Source of the DNA: Streptomyces diastatochromogenes
GTDB taxonomy: Bacteria > Actinomycetota > Actinomycetes > Streptomycetales > Streptomycetaceae
DNA length: 64,000 nt
Assembly: GCF_002242805.1 (NCBI RefSeq)
Contig: NZ_MCGQ01000034.1
Location: forward strand, 99,091 to 163,090
Direction of reading: 5' to 3'
The translations under genes were made by a program, and so were the position numbers. Numbering within the stretch: position 1 is the first letter of the stretch; every line of letters begins with the position of its first letter. This document shows positions 23,980 to 32,412 of the stretch, piece by piece. The notes under the pieces were generated by a model. It had not been told where the DNA came from. It saw nothing but the letters and a program-made list of their open reading frames with translations, and made no database searches.

Positions 23980-26900
23980 CTAGCGGAGGCGCTGAGAGAT
24001 GACCTTCGACACGCCGTCACCCTGCATGGAGACGCCGTAGAGCGCGTCGGCGACCTCCATCGTGCGCTTCTGGTGCGTGATCACGATCAGCTGCGAGGCC
24101 TCCTGCAGCTCCTGCATGATCCGGATCAGCCGCTGGAGGTTGGTGTCGTCCAGGGCGGCCTCGACCTCGTCCATGACATAGAACGGGCTCGGCCGGGCCT
24201 TGAAGATCGACACCAGCAGCGCCACCGCGGTCAGCGACCGCTCGCCGCCCGACAGCAGGGAGAGCCGCTTGACCTTCTTGCCCGGCGGCCGGGCCTCGAC
24301 GTCCACACCCGTGGTGAGCATGTTGTCGGGATCGGTCAGGATCAGACGTCCCTCGCCGCCCGGGAAGAGGCGGCTGAAGACGCCCTCGAACTCCCGGGCC
24401 GTGTCCCGGTAGGCCTCGGTGAAGACCTGCTCGACGCGCTCGTCCACCTCCTTCACCACCTGGAGAAGGTCGGCGCGGGTCTTCTTCAGGTCCTCCAGCT
24501 GCTCGCTGAGGAACTTGTGCCGCTCCTCCAGGGCCGCGAACTCCTCCAGCGCCAGCGGGTTGACCTTGCCCAGCTGCTGGTACGCCCGCTCGGCGGCCTT
24601 GAGCCGCTTCTCCTGCTCGGCGCGCACGAAGGGCCTGGGCTGGTTGCGCGGGTGCTCGGGGTCCTCCGGCAACTCCTCGCCCTCGGCGGGCGGGGACGGC
24701 GGTACGAGCTGATGGGGGCCGTACTCGGACACGAGCCCCGCCGGCTCCACGCCCAGCTCCTCCAGCGCCCTGGTCTCCAGCTGCTCGATCCGCAGCCGCT
24801 TCTCGGCGCCGAGCACCTCGCCGCGGTGGACGGAGTCGGTGAGCTTGTCCAGCTCTGCCTTGAGGTCGCGGCCGGCGGTGCGCGCGGCGGTCAGCTCCTG
24901 CTCCCGCGCGGCCTTGGCGGCCTCGGCCGCGGCCCGCTCCCGCGCGGCGCGGGCCAGGGACACCTCGACATGCGCGAGCAGCTGGCGCGCACCGGAGGCG
25001 ACGGCTTCCGCCACGGCCGCCTCGTGCCGCAGCCGCGCCCGCCGCTGCTCGGCACGCGCGCGTGCCTCGCGTTCGGCGCGGGCGGCACGGTCCAGCGAAT
25101 CGGCCCGCCCGGCGAGCCCCTTGACCCGCTCCTCGTGTGTACGGACCTGGAGCCGGGCCTCCATCTCGGTCTGCCGGGCGTTGGCGCCGTCGGCCGCGAG
25201 CCGGTCCCGTACCGAGGTGTCCGGCTCCTCCTCGACCGGCATCTCCTCGGCGACGGCCAGCCGTTCAGCCAGCTCCTCGGCATCCTGTACGGCCTTGTCG
25301 AGCGCTTCCTGCGCACGCGCCGCCGCTGCCGTGGACCGCTCGGCCTCCCCGGCGGCACCGCGAGCCTGCCCGGCGAGCCGCCCCAGCTGCTGGGCCACGG
25401 CCGACTTCTCCCGGTCGGCGGCCCGGCGCCGCTCCCCCAGCTCCTCCACGAACGCGGCGGCCTCGGTACGCCGCCCGGCCGCCGCCTGCTGCGCCTCGGT
25501 GAGTTGCTCGCACCGCACCGCCAGCTCTTCCAGCTCCGCCGCGGCCTCGTCCACGGAGGCCTGCACTTCCAGCAGACTGGGCGCCCCGGCCGACCCGCCG
25601 TGCGCGAAGTGCGCACCGAGCAGGTCGCCTTCGGCGGTGACGGCGGTCAGCTCGGGGTGGGCGTAGACAAGATCCTCGGCGTCCTCGAGCGTGCCCACGA
25701 CGACGATCCCGCGCAGCAGGCGGCGCACGGCGGGCATGAGTTCCACGGGGCCACTGACCAGGTCGGCGGCGAAGGGGTGCCCATCGGGGCGGGGGCGGCG
25801 CGGGGCACCGGCAGCCGGGGCGTGCTGCCACGAACCGGCGGCCTCTGACACCGGGGCAGTGGCCGCTGCCGGCATGGGTGCGCCCGGCGCGTCATGGCCG
25901 GCGCCGGTACTGCCTGCCGGGCCGTGTCCGCCCGTGCCACCACTCGGACCGCCCGCACTCGCCCAGCGCTCGGCCGCCTGCCCGCTCGCGTCATCAGCAG
26001 GGGTGGCCGCCTCCGACGCGGCATGCCCGGTGCCGGCACCGCCTGCCGGGCCGTGTCCGCCCGCACTCGCCCAGCGCTCGGCCGTCTCCCCGCTCGCGTC
26101 ATCAGCAGGGGTGGCCGCCTCCGACGCGCCATGCCCCGCACCGGCACCGCCTGCCAAGCCACGTCCACCTGCGCCACCACTCGCACTCACCCAGCGCGTG
26201 GCCGCCTGCCCGCTCGGGACTTCGGCCGGGGCGGCCTCCTCAGGTGCTGCCGCCAGCAGTAGTGCCGCGCGGCCCCCGTCCTGTTTGCGCAGCAGTCTGA
26301 TCGCCTCGGCCGCCGATGCCGGTGTCGTCACGGCGATCGCGTCGGCCGCCGTGCCGAAGGCGGCGGCCAGTGCGACCTCGTGGCCCGGGGCCACGGTCAG
26401 CAGTTCCGCGGCCGGGCCCAGGAGTCCGGTGAGGCGGTCCCGGGCGCCCAGCAGTATGCCGGTGCCGTCCTTGCGCCTGAGGCCCAGCGCCAGCGCCTCG
26501 TGGCGGGCCTGGGTCGCGGCGCGCCTGCGTTCGGCCGCGGTGGCCGCCTCGCGGGCCGCGCTCAACGCGGACTCTGCCTCGGCGAGCTGCCGTTTCGCCG
26601 CCTCGTGCTGCTCGGCGAGGTCCGCGTCGCCGGCGTCGAGGCCGTCGACCTCGGCCTTGAGCGCCTCGTACTCCTCCTGGGCGGCGACGGCACGTTCCTG
26701 CGCCTCGTCGCGGGCGGCGGCCAACCGGTCGATCTCGGACTGGGCGGAGGCGGCGCGCGAACGGGCCGCGTTGACCTGGCCGTTGAGCCGGGCCAGACCC
26801 TCGCGGCGGTCGGCGATCGCGCGGGCCACGTCCTTCAGGCGCCGCTCCTCAAGGGCCAGTTCGCGCTCCAGCTCGGCGCGGTGCGCGACCGTGTCCTCCA

Positions 26901-27963
26901 GGGCCCGCTCGGCCGCCTCCAGGGCCGCCTCCAGCTCGGCCTCCTGCTCGCGGATACGAGCGGCCTCGCGCTCCATGTCCTCGGGGTCGCGGCCGCGCCG
27001 CTCCTCGGGAGGTGCGGAGGTGGCGCTCTTCACCCGTGCGTCGGCCAGCGAGATCGTGCCCCGCACCCGCTCGGCGAGCTGGGACAGCTCGTACCAGGTC
27101 TGCTGGGCACGCTGGAGGCGCGGGGTGAGCTGCCGTACCTCGTCCTCCAGCAGGGCCTCGCGCTGCAGCGCCTTCTTCAGTTCCTGCTCGGCGCCTTCCT
27201 TGCGCTCCTTCAGGGCCGCTTCGTCGGCGATCTCGGTCTTCAGGGCGTCGCGCAGGCGTACGAGGTCGTCGGCGAGCAGGCGCAGGCGCGCGTCGCGGAG
27301 GTCGGCCTGGATGACGGCGGCCCGGCGGGCGACCGCGGCCTGGCGGCCCAGCGGCTTCAGCTGGCGGCGCAGCTCGTCGGTGAGGTCCTGCACGCGCGCG
27401 AGGTTGGCCTGCATCGCGTCCAGTTTCCGCAGCGCCTTCTCCTTGCGCTTGCGGTGCTTCAGCACACCGGCGGCCTCTTCGATGAAGGCGCGGCGGCCCA
27501 TCGGATCCGCGTGCAGGACGGAGTCGAGCTGTCCCTGGCCGACGATGACGTGCATCTCGCGGCCGATACCGGAGTCGGAGAGGAGTTCCTGGATGTCCAG
27601 GAGGCGGCAGGTGTCGCCGTTGATCTGGTACTCGCTGCCGCCGTTGCGGAACATGATCCGCGTGATGGTGACCTCGGCGTACTCGATGGGCAGCGCCCCG
27701 TCGGAGTTGTCGATGGTCAGGGACACCTCGGCGCGGCCCAGCGGCGGACGCCCCGTGGTGCCGGCGAAGATGACGTCCTCCATCTTGCCGCCGCGCAGCG
27801 ACTTGGCACCCTGCTCACCCATGACCCAGCTGAGCGCGTCCACGACGTTGGACTTGCCCGAGCCGTTCGGGCCGACGACACACGTGATCCCCGGTTCGAA
27901 CCGGAGCGTGGTCGCCGAGGCGAACGACTTGAACCCGCGGAGGGTCAGGGCCTTGAGGTGCAC
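23980..27963 (-). CDS. smc: Chromosome segregation ATPase SMC with expanded hinge
   Basis: SMC condenses and segregates the chromosome, loaded by ParB at parS. 1327 aa from a GTG at 27963. The N-terminal ATPase half begins MHLKALTLRGFKSFA with Walker A GPNGSGKSN. Long coiled coils flank a hinge near residues 500-770. The C-terminal half has the signature LLSGGERSLTAVALL and Walker B YVMDEVEAALDD. The usual Streptomyces length is near 1190 aa. The excess is a low-complexity insertion at about residues 572-718 within the hinge. It is rich in Gly, Ala, Ser and Thr and contains three imperfect 36-40-residue repeats (Trp591, Trp631 and Trp667 mark them). The frame stays open throughout, so this is not a frameshift. 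Confidence 0.96.
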   Translation of the reverse strand: MHLKALTLRGFKSFASATTLRFEPGITCVVGPNGSGKSNVVDALSWVMGEQGAKSLRGGKMEDVIFAGTTGRPPLGRAEVSLTIDNSDGALPIEYAEVTITRIMFRNGGSEYQINGDTCRLLDIQELLSDSGIGREMHVIVGQGQLDSVLHADPMGRRAFIEEAAGVLKHRKRKEKALRKLDAMQANLARVQDLTDELRRQLKPLGRQAAVARRAAVIQADLRDARLRLLADDLVRLRDALKTEIADEAALKERKEGAEQELKKALQREALLEDEVRQLTPRLQRAQQTWYELSQLAERVRGTISLADARVKSATSAPPEERRGRDPEDMEREAARIREQEAELEAALEAAERALEDTVAHRAELERELALEERRLKDVARAIADRREGLARLNGQVNAARSRAASAQSEIDRLAAARDEAQERAVAAQEEYEALKAEVDGLDAGDADLAEQHEAAKRQLAEAESALSAAREAATAAERRRAATQARHEALALGLRRKDGTGILLGARDRLTGLLGPAAELLTVAPGHEVALAAAFGTAADAIAVTTPASAAEAIRLLRKQDGGRAALLLAAAPEEAAPAEVPSGQAATRWVSASGGAGGRGLAGGAGAGHGASEAATPADDASGETAERWASAGGHGPAGGAGTGHAASEAATPADDASGQAAERWASAGGPSGGTGGHGPAGSTGAGHDAPGAPMPAAATAPVSEAAGSWQHAPAAGAPRRPRPDGHPFAADLVSGPVELMPAVRRLLRGIVVVGTLEDAEDLVYAHPELTAVTAEGDLLGAHFAHGGSAGAPSLLEVQASVDEAAAELEELAVRCEQLTEAQQAAAGRRTEAAAFVEELGERRRAADREKSAVAQQLGRLAGQARGAAGEAERSTAAAARAQEALDKAVQDAEELAERLAVAEEMPVEEEPDTSVRDRLAADGANARQTEMEARLQVRTHEERVKGLAGRADSLDRAARAEREARARAEQRRARLRHEAAVAEAVASGARQLLAHVEVSLARAARERAAAEAAKAAREQELTAARTAGRDLKAELDKLTDSVHRGEVLGAEKRLRIEQLETRALEELGVEPAGLVSEYGPHQLVPPSPPAEGEELPEDPEHPRNQPRPFVRAEQEKRLKAAERAYQQLGKVNPLALEEFAALEERHKFLSEQLEDLKKTRADLLQVVKEVDERVEQVFTEAYRDTAREFEGVFSRLFPGGEGRLILTDPDNMLTTGVDVEARPPGKKVKRLSLLSGGERSLTAVALLVSIFKARPSPFYVMDEVEAALDDTNLQRLIRIMQELQEASQLIVITHQKRTMEVADALYGVSMQGDGVSKVISQRLR
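25895..26215 (-). repeat. Three imperfect tandem repeats inside the smc hinge
   Basis: Units begin near 26183, 26063 and 25955 (plus-strand positions), with periods of 120 and 108 bases, both multiples of three. They encode variants of AERWASAGG and EAATPADDASG. The two inner copies are nearly identical over about 75 bases, which suggests recent duplication. Confidence 0.85.
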
Positions 27964-28398
27964 GCCGCTGGACTCTACCTTCCGCCGCTATCTCACTCCA
28001 CGAACACTCGCAACAGGTGCTGAACACCCTGGTCACCCGCTTTCTCTCCGCATTCGGCGAAACGGATCATGTCCGCAATCCGGGAATGCAGGGGCGGGGT
28101 CCCTCACGCCCTTGAGCCCCCGACGGTGACGCCCAGCTCGGCCGCCATCGGCAAAGGTCACGCATTCGATGCAAGAACTCCCGTTCGCTTCCGGGAGTGC
28201 GTGTCCCACGGTTTCGCCGTTGAACATGCAGGGCACATCAGACGTTAAAGAAGGTGAAAGGATGCGCGGGGGAAAGAAAGAAGGGACGCCGAAGCGTCCC
28301 TTGCAAATCTGACGGCTGGGTTTCAGTCGTCTGGCAACTGTGCGGTTGATACGGGCAGCCCAACCGCTGCGACTGCTGTTGTGGAGCTGATGCAGCGA
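27964..28398. other. Intergenic region upstream of smc
   Basis: About 435 bases between the small coiled-coil gene and smc, with no recognisable protein. It contains the terminator at 28281-28302 and a weaker inverted repeat ACTCCCG-N8-CGGGAGT at 28177-28198. It presumably carries the smc promoter. Confidence 0.5.
28281..28302 (-). terminator. Terminator of the 67-aa coiled-coil gene
   Basis: AAGGGACGC-CGAA-GCGTCCCTT, a perfect 9-bp stem. On the minus strand it is followed by a pyrimidine run (CTTTCTTTCC). Confidence 0.75.
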
Positions 28399-28602
28399 TC
28401 AGGTGAGCGCAGGCTCCGCCTGGTGTGCGTCGATGCTCTCCATGATCCTGTCCTGAGAGGCGGCAGCCGTCAGCGCGTCGTTCTCCGCCTGGATCCGTCC
28501 GAGCTCGGACTCCAGGTCCTGGACACGCTGCTGCAGCCGTCGCATCTCGGCGAGGAGTCGAGGGTCGGAGCCGCCGACGTAACCGAGAAGCGCCTTTGCC
28601 AT
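28399..28602 (-). CDS. Small conserved coiled-coil protein, 67 aa
   Basis: The ATG at 28602 follows a GGAGG site at good spacing. The product begins MAKALLGYVGGSDPRLLAEM and continues as a heptad-patterned helix (MRRLQQRVQDLESELGRI), then a polar tail. No enzymatic motif is seen. I recall similar small proteins in other streptomycetes at this locus, but no function. The long helix suggests dimerisation or binding to a partner. It is flanked by its own terminator, so it is probably monocistronic. Confidence 0.8.
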   Translation of the reverse strand: MAKALLGYVGGSDPRLLAEMRRLQQRVQDLESELGRIQAENDALTAAASQDRIMESIDAHQAEPALT

Positions 28603-28984
28603 GATGGATGGTCCTCCACACTGAGTGACCGACCGATGCGGTGTGGGTCGTGAGGGATTCGCACCCGCGGTGCTTGACACACTCGAGTGTTGCTCTGCCG
28701 TTCTTACATGCCAAACAGCTAAGGTGCGCGGGGCTTTCAGCGTCTCACCAAAAAGTTTGACGGTCAACACGATCACGCCCTGTATTGGCGGGCAGACCCG
28801 GGGCGCGCGGCCTTCGAACGGCGGCGCTGCTGCTCCTGCGGGGCCCTCAGGGCGTGACGATCAGCTGTATCGCTGGAGCCTGCCATGCCGCGCTCTTCTT
28901 GGCAACCACCAGCCCATTTCTGCTTCGGGCATGTGCCCGGGGCAGATCGCCGCGGGCCGGCCTGCGGCTCTTTACAGAATCGGT
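28603..28984. other. Intergenic region, no gene seen
   Basis: About 380 bases between acylphosphatase and the small coiled-coil gene. Short open frames exist on both strands with no recognisable product. The half near 28690-28790 is relatively AT-rich and probably holds the promoter of the coiled-coil gene. Confidence 0.5.
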
Positions 28985-29266
28985 TCAGCGGATGGCGAAG
29001 CCGTCGTAGCCGCCACGGGGTGTGTCCCAGATCTCGGTGACACCGTCCACGCGCCCGGGCGTGTCGCCGCCCCCCAGCCAGTCCAGCAGTCCCTCGCAAC
29101 CCGGGCGCGGCCCCTCCGCGACCACTTGCACGCGGCCGTCGCCCAAATTGAGAGCAAAACCACTCAGACCGCCGATCTCCAGCGCCTTGGCCCGCGTGAA
29201 CCAGCGAAAACCCACACCTTGGACGCGTCCTCGGACCCAGGCAACCAGTCGAACATCCTCGCTCAT
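28985..29266 (-). CDS. acyP: Acylphosphatase
   Basis: Hydrolyses carboxyl-phosphate bonds in small acylphosphates. 93 aa. The active-site loop is GRVQGVGFR with the phosphate-binding Arg, and the catalytic Asn is in GFALNLGDGRVQV. Both are intact, as is the normal alpha/beta fold length. It stands alone between smc and a divergent CAP protein. Confidence 0.93.
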   Translation of the reverse strand: MSEDVRLVAWVRGRVQGVGFRWFTRAKALEIGGLSGFALNLGDGRVQVVAEGPRPGCEGLLDWLGGGDTPGRVDGVTEIWDTPRGGYDGFAIR

Positions 29267-29453
29267 GGGTGCAACCTAACGGGCCAAAGTCGCTCGGAAC
29301 ACTTCCCCCCTCACCCGTATGGGGTACCGTCCCGACCCAATACATCTCATATGAAACTCACTCGATCGAGTGAGTCGGGTTGACCAGAGGTCAATCGCCA
29401 CCGCGGCGCCGGGCGCCGGGTCGACCCCGCGAGACGAGGAAGAGGGCAAGGAC

Positions 29454-30578
29454 ATGGGACGCCACCGACGCTCCGCCGCCGGCCGCGCCGCCACGGGCCG
29501 CGCCACGGGGGTCACCCACACGAACCGCTCCGTCACGGGCGGCGAAGACCCACAGAACTCGTACGCGGGTGACCGCGCCCCCATGGGCATCGCGCCGTAC
29601 CTGAACCCGGAGGCGTACGCCGAGACCACCGCCAGGAGCACGGCCTACCTGTACGCGACGGGCGGCGAGTCGTCGTCGGCCGCCTCCGGCGGGGACGGCT
29701 TCACTCCGGCCGGCGGTCCGTCCCGCGGCCACCGGCACAAGAAGAGGGTCGCGAAGCCGGTGCGCACGGGCCTGCTCGGGGTCTCGGCCGCCGTCGCCCT
29801 CGGCACGGTCGCGGTGGCCACGGGTGTGGTGCCCGGGCTGCAGAACTACCAGCTGGGCGGCAGTACGCACACCACCGGCGGCGACCGAATACCGGCCGCG
29901 GACTCCCCCAGCAACACGGCCACCGAGCAGGGCGGCACCTCGGGCAGCGCGGACAGCCCGACCGGCAGCTCGTCCCCCGAGACCCGGCCCGCGACATCGC
30001 CGACCCCGTCCGCCTCACCCTCCGCCTCCGCCTCCGCCGCCCCGACGAAGCAGCCGTCGAAGAAGCCGTCGCAGAAGCCGTCGCAGAAGCCATCACAGAA
30101 GCCGAAGCCGGCCGCCACGGCCACCAAGCCGAAGACCACCCCGTCGCGCAAGGCGACCAAGGCGCCGACGGCGTCCTCCGCGCCGGTGACGGTGTCGGCG
30201 CAGGCCGCCGCCGAGGCCGAGGTGCTGAAGCTCGTCAACGACGAGCGGGCGAAGGTCGGGTGCAGCGCACTCGCGGCGAACTCCTCGCTGACCAAGCTGG
30301 CCGAGGCGTTCAGCGACGACATGGCCGCCCGGAACTTCTTCGACCACACCGACCCGGACGGGGCCACCCCGTGGGACCGGGCGGCGAAGGCGGGCATCAC
30401 CGACCTCGGCGGCGAGAACATAGCCCGCGGCCAGGCGGACGCGGCCGCCGTGATGGAGGCCTGGATGGCCAGCCCCGGCCACCGCGCCAACATCCTGAAC
30501 TGCGACTTCAAGACCCTCGGAGTCGGCGTGCACTTCGGGCCGAGCGGCCCCTGGTGGACGCAGGACTTCGGTTACTGA
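29454..30578 (+). CDS. Membrane-anchored CAP (SCP/PR1) domain protein
   Basis: 374 aa, start ATG 29454 after a purine-rich GAGGAAGAGGG site. The cytoplasmic N-terminus of about 100 residues is polar. A single hydrophobic segment at about 103-128 acts as anchor or uncleaved signal. A low-complexity Ser/Thr/Pro/Lys linker follows, with KPSQ repeats near residues 201-217. The C-terminal CAP domain (about 254-374) has the expected His and Glu residues in FFDHTDPDG, GGENIARG and SPGHRANIL. CAP proteins are secreted and their roles in bacteria are poorly known. The repeat linker probably spans the cell wall. Confidence 0.85.
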   Translation: MGRHRRSAAGRAATGRATGVTHTNRSVTGGEDPQNSYAGDRAPMGIAPYLNPEAYAETTARSTAYLYATGGESSSAASGGDGFTPAGGPSRGHRHKKRVAKPVRTGLLGVSAAVALGTVAVATGVVPGLQNYQLGGSTHTTGGDRIPAADSPSNTATEQGGTSGSADSPTGSSSPETRPATSPTPSASPSASASAAPTKQPSKKPSQKPSQKPSQKPKPAATATKPKTTPSRKATKAPTASSAPVTVSAQAAAEAEVLKLVNDERAKVGCSALAANSSLTKLAEAFSDDMAARNFFDHTDPDGATPWDRAAKAGITDLGGENIARGQADAAAVMEAWMASPGHRANILNCDFKTLGVGVHFGPSGPWWTQDFGY

Positions 30579-31142
30579 GAGAGTCGCAGTTCAGAGCCCT
30601 AAGCATCTCCCTGGGCCGTCTCAGGGCCGTCATCCGAAGGGGCATCGCACCCGAAGACGCGTCAACGGCGGCCCGGGTACGGGTCTCACTCGAGCCAGTA
30701 CTCGCCGAGTGCCTCGATGCCGTTGTCCCGTCCGGTCGGGACATCCACAGCCCGGAGATATTCAGACGGCTCGCACCCCATCGTGGTGTCGCCGACTCCG
30801 GAATCACTACGACGCCCTGCTACCGATCGACCGGATCGCCGCGCCCCGCATCGGATCCCCCGAACAGAGGCTCCCCGTCGTTACGGAAGCCATTGGGCCG
30901 TTCGAAGGAGTTGAGGCAGCGAGACATCCAAGCATGCCTTGCGCCTGAGCCCCTCTGCAGCATCGATGGCCCACACAAGGGAGAGTTACGGATATATCTG
31001 CACTTTGTAACGCGAATCCTTTCCTCGTTCTGGTGTCGCCGTGGAGGGCCACAGTGTGGGGCCTCGGCACCTAGCCGGGATTTCGGACAGCACGCCCGGC
31101 CCCTACCAGGGTCGGTGTGCACGAACGTGAGGTGACAGATTC
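30579..31142. other. 564-bp region without a convincing gene
   Basis: Open frames here are short and overlap on both strands, and none encodes a recognisable protein. GC content falls toward 31000 (GGATATATCTGCACTTTG), which probably marks the promoter of the next gene. A decayed gene cannot be excluded. Confidence 0.5.
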
Positions 31143-31472
31143 ATGTCTGTTTCTCGTACGACGGTCCGCCTGATCGCCACCTGTGTGGCTTCGGGCGCAC
31201 TCGTCGGCGCGGCTGCCATGCCTGCCCTGGCCGCCGGGGCCGGCCATGACCGCGACAACGGGAGGGGCTACTCGCACAGCCACAGGAGCGACCACGACGG
31301 CCACTTCGGCGACCGGGACCGGAGCTGGCACCACGGCTGGGACAGCAATCGGGGCTGGCACCACGGCTGGGACAACGACCGGCGCTGGCACCACGGCTGG
31401 GACAACGACCGGGGCTGGCACCACGGCTGGGACCGGGACCGGGATTACGACCGCCCCTTCGGCCACCGCTAG
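31143..31472 (+). CDS. Secreted His/Trp/Asp-rich tandem-repeat protein
   Basis: 109 aa. A Sec signal peptide (about residues 1-30: basic start, LIATCVASGALVGAAAMPALAA, cleavage after ALA-A) precedes a mature part of about 79 residues. Residues 62-101 are four copies of a ten-residue unit, WHHGWDNDRG and variants. The segment before it is also His/Asp/Arg-rich. The composition suggests metal binding outside the cell, but this is inference only. It is unlike any family I can name. A good GAGGTGA site precedes the ATG, and a strong terminator follows. Confidence 0.75.
   Translation: MSVSRTTVRLIATCVASGALVGAAAMPALAAGAGHDRDNGRGYSHSHRSDHDGHFGDRDRSWHHGWDSNRGWHHGWDNDRRWHHGWDNDRGWHHGWDRDRDYDRPFGHR
31326..31445 (+). 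repeat. Four 30-bp tandem repeats encoding WHHGWD units
   Basis: Units start at 31326, 31356, 31386 and 31416. All share TGGCACCACGGCTGGGAC and vary in the last twelve bases. The repeat is in frame throughout. Confidence 0.9.
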
Positions 31473-31555
31473 CCCGCCCTGGAAGCTGTGCTGTGACGCG
31501 GGGGCCCAGACCCTCTGCCACCCGTCGTCATAGCCGGCACGGGCACTGAACCCAG

Positions 31556-31597
31556 CCGGAGGGCCGAAGACCGCTCCTTGCATCTTCGGCCCTCCGG
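31556..31597. terminator. Perfect 15-bp stem terminator
   Basis: CCGGAGGGCCGAAGA and its exact complement, with a 12-base loop. It lies about 85 bases after the repeat-protein stop and 125 bases downstream of the convergent flavodoxin gene. Confidence 0.8.
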
Positions 31598-31722
31598 CCA
31601 CGTGTCGTACCGTGCGGTCGTCACCCTGATCACCCTCTGGTCGTCGGAGGGTGCTCAACGACGACCGACGCAGACCACCACCGACAGCTAAGTCGCAGGT
31701 AGCAGCGTTGGCGCGAAGCCGG

Positions 31723-32307
31723 TTACGCGGCGGCGCGGCCCAGTGCGAACACCTTCGCCGTTTCCGTCACCCGGCGGCCCAGGTGCTCGGCCGTGGCCAC
31801 GTCGGCCTTGTGCACGGCGTCCGGGCCCTCGTCCACGTTGGTCTGGGCGGCCGCGCCGGCGAAGACGCCGAGGCGGTTGAGGTCGTGCTCGGAGCCCTCG
31901 CTGTTGTTCCAGCCGGGGTGCAGGCCGAGGTTGACCCAGTGCATGCCGTGCTGGGCGGCGAGGATCTGGAAGAACTGCAGGGTGTGCAGCTTGTCGCCGC
32001 TCTTGGAGCCGGAGTTGGTGAAGCCGGCCGCCAGCTTGTCCTTCCAGTCCTGCCCGAACCAGCGCTTGGAGGACGCCTCGGCGAAGACGTGGAAGGCGCC
32101 GGAGGCGGTGCCCATGTAGGTGGGCGAGCCGAAGACGATCGCGTCGGAGCGGTCCAGGGTCTCCCACTGCGCGTCGGTGATCTCGTCCACCTTGATCAGG
32201 TGCACCTCGGCACCGGCCTCGGCGGCACCGGCGCGGACAGCCTCAGCGAGCACGGCGGTGTGGCCGTAACCGGAGTGGTAGGCGATGGAAACGACAGGGG
32301 TGGTCAT
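31723..32307 (-). CDS. Flavodoxin-family NAD(P)H:quinone/FMN oxidoreductase
   Basis: 194 aa WrbA-like flavoprotein. The FMN phosphate loop is in AYHSGYGHTAVLAEAV and the flavin-contacting loop in FGSPTYMGTASGAF. It probably reduces quinones or small electrophiles with NAD(P)H. It is divergent from an HxlR-type regulator across a 105-base region containing a clear inverted repeat, the usual arrangement of a redox- or quinone-responsive pair. Confidence 0.85.
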   Translation of the reverse strand: MTTPVVSIAYHSGYGHTAVLAEAVRAGAAEAGAEVHLIKVDEITDAQWETLDRSDAIVFGSPTYMGTASGAFHVFAEASSKRWFGQDWKDKLAAGFTNSGSKSGDKLHTLQFFQILAAQHGMHWVNLGLHPGWNNSEGSEHDLNRLGVFAGAAAQTNVDEGPDAVHKADVATAEHLGRRVTETAKVFALGRAAA

Positions 32308-32352
32308 AGGTATCTCCTCGAAGGGCAGCCCAGAAGCAGTGACCTCAGGAAA

Positions 32353-32388
32353 GCACTAACTTGTGGTTAGTGCAACCTAGTGGTTAGC
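32353..32388. promoter_or_regulatory. HxlR-type operator region
   Basis: GCACTAAC-TTGTG-GTTAGTGC (32353-32373) is a perfect 8-bp inverted repeat. The half-site GTGGTTAG recurs 17 bases later at 32380-32387. It lies between the divergent flavodoxin and HxlR genes, so the regulator probably controls both. Confidence 0.75.
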
Positions 32389-32412
32389 GCTGCCCTGGAG
32401 TACGCTTGTGAT

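Noticed and set aside
25895..26215. Possible CRISPR array or frameshift in smc
   Set aside because: Repeats are in frame, imperfect and have no spacers. The reading frame is intact on both sides.
28033..28236. Small minus-strand frame with Cys residues upstream of smc
   Set aside because: Two Cys motifs look suggestive, but there is no Shine-Dalgarno site and the second half is Arg-rich random sequence.
28785..29009. Small plus-strand frame with a hydrophobic stretch
   Set aside because: No ribosome binding site, mixed composition, overlaps the acylphosphatase end. No support as a gene.
31326..31445. Possible CRISPR-like array of 30-bp units
   Set aside because: Units are contiguous without spacers and encode a regular peptide after a signal sequence.
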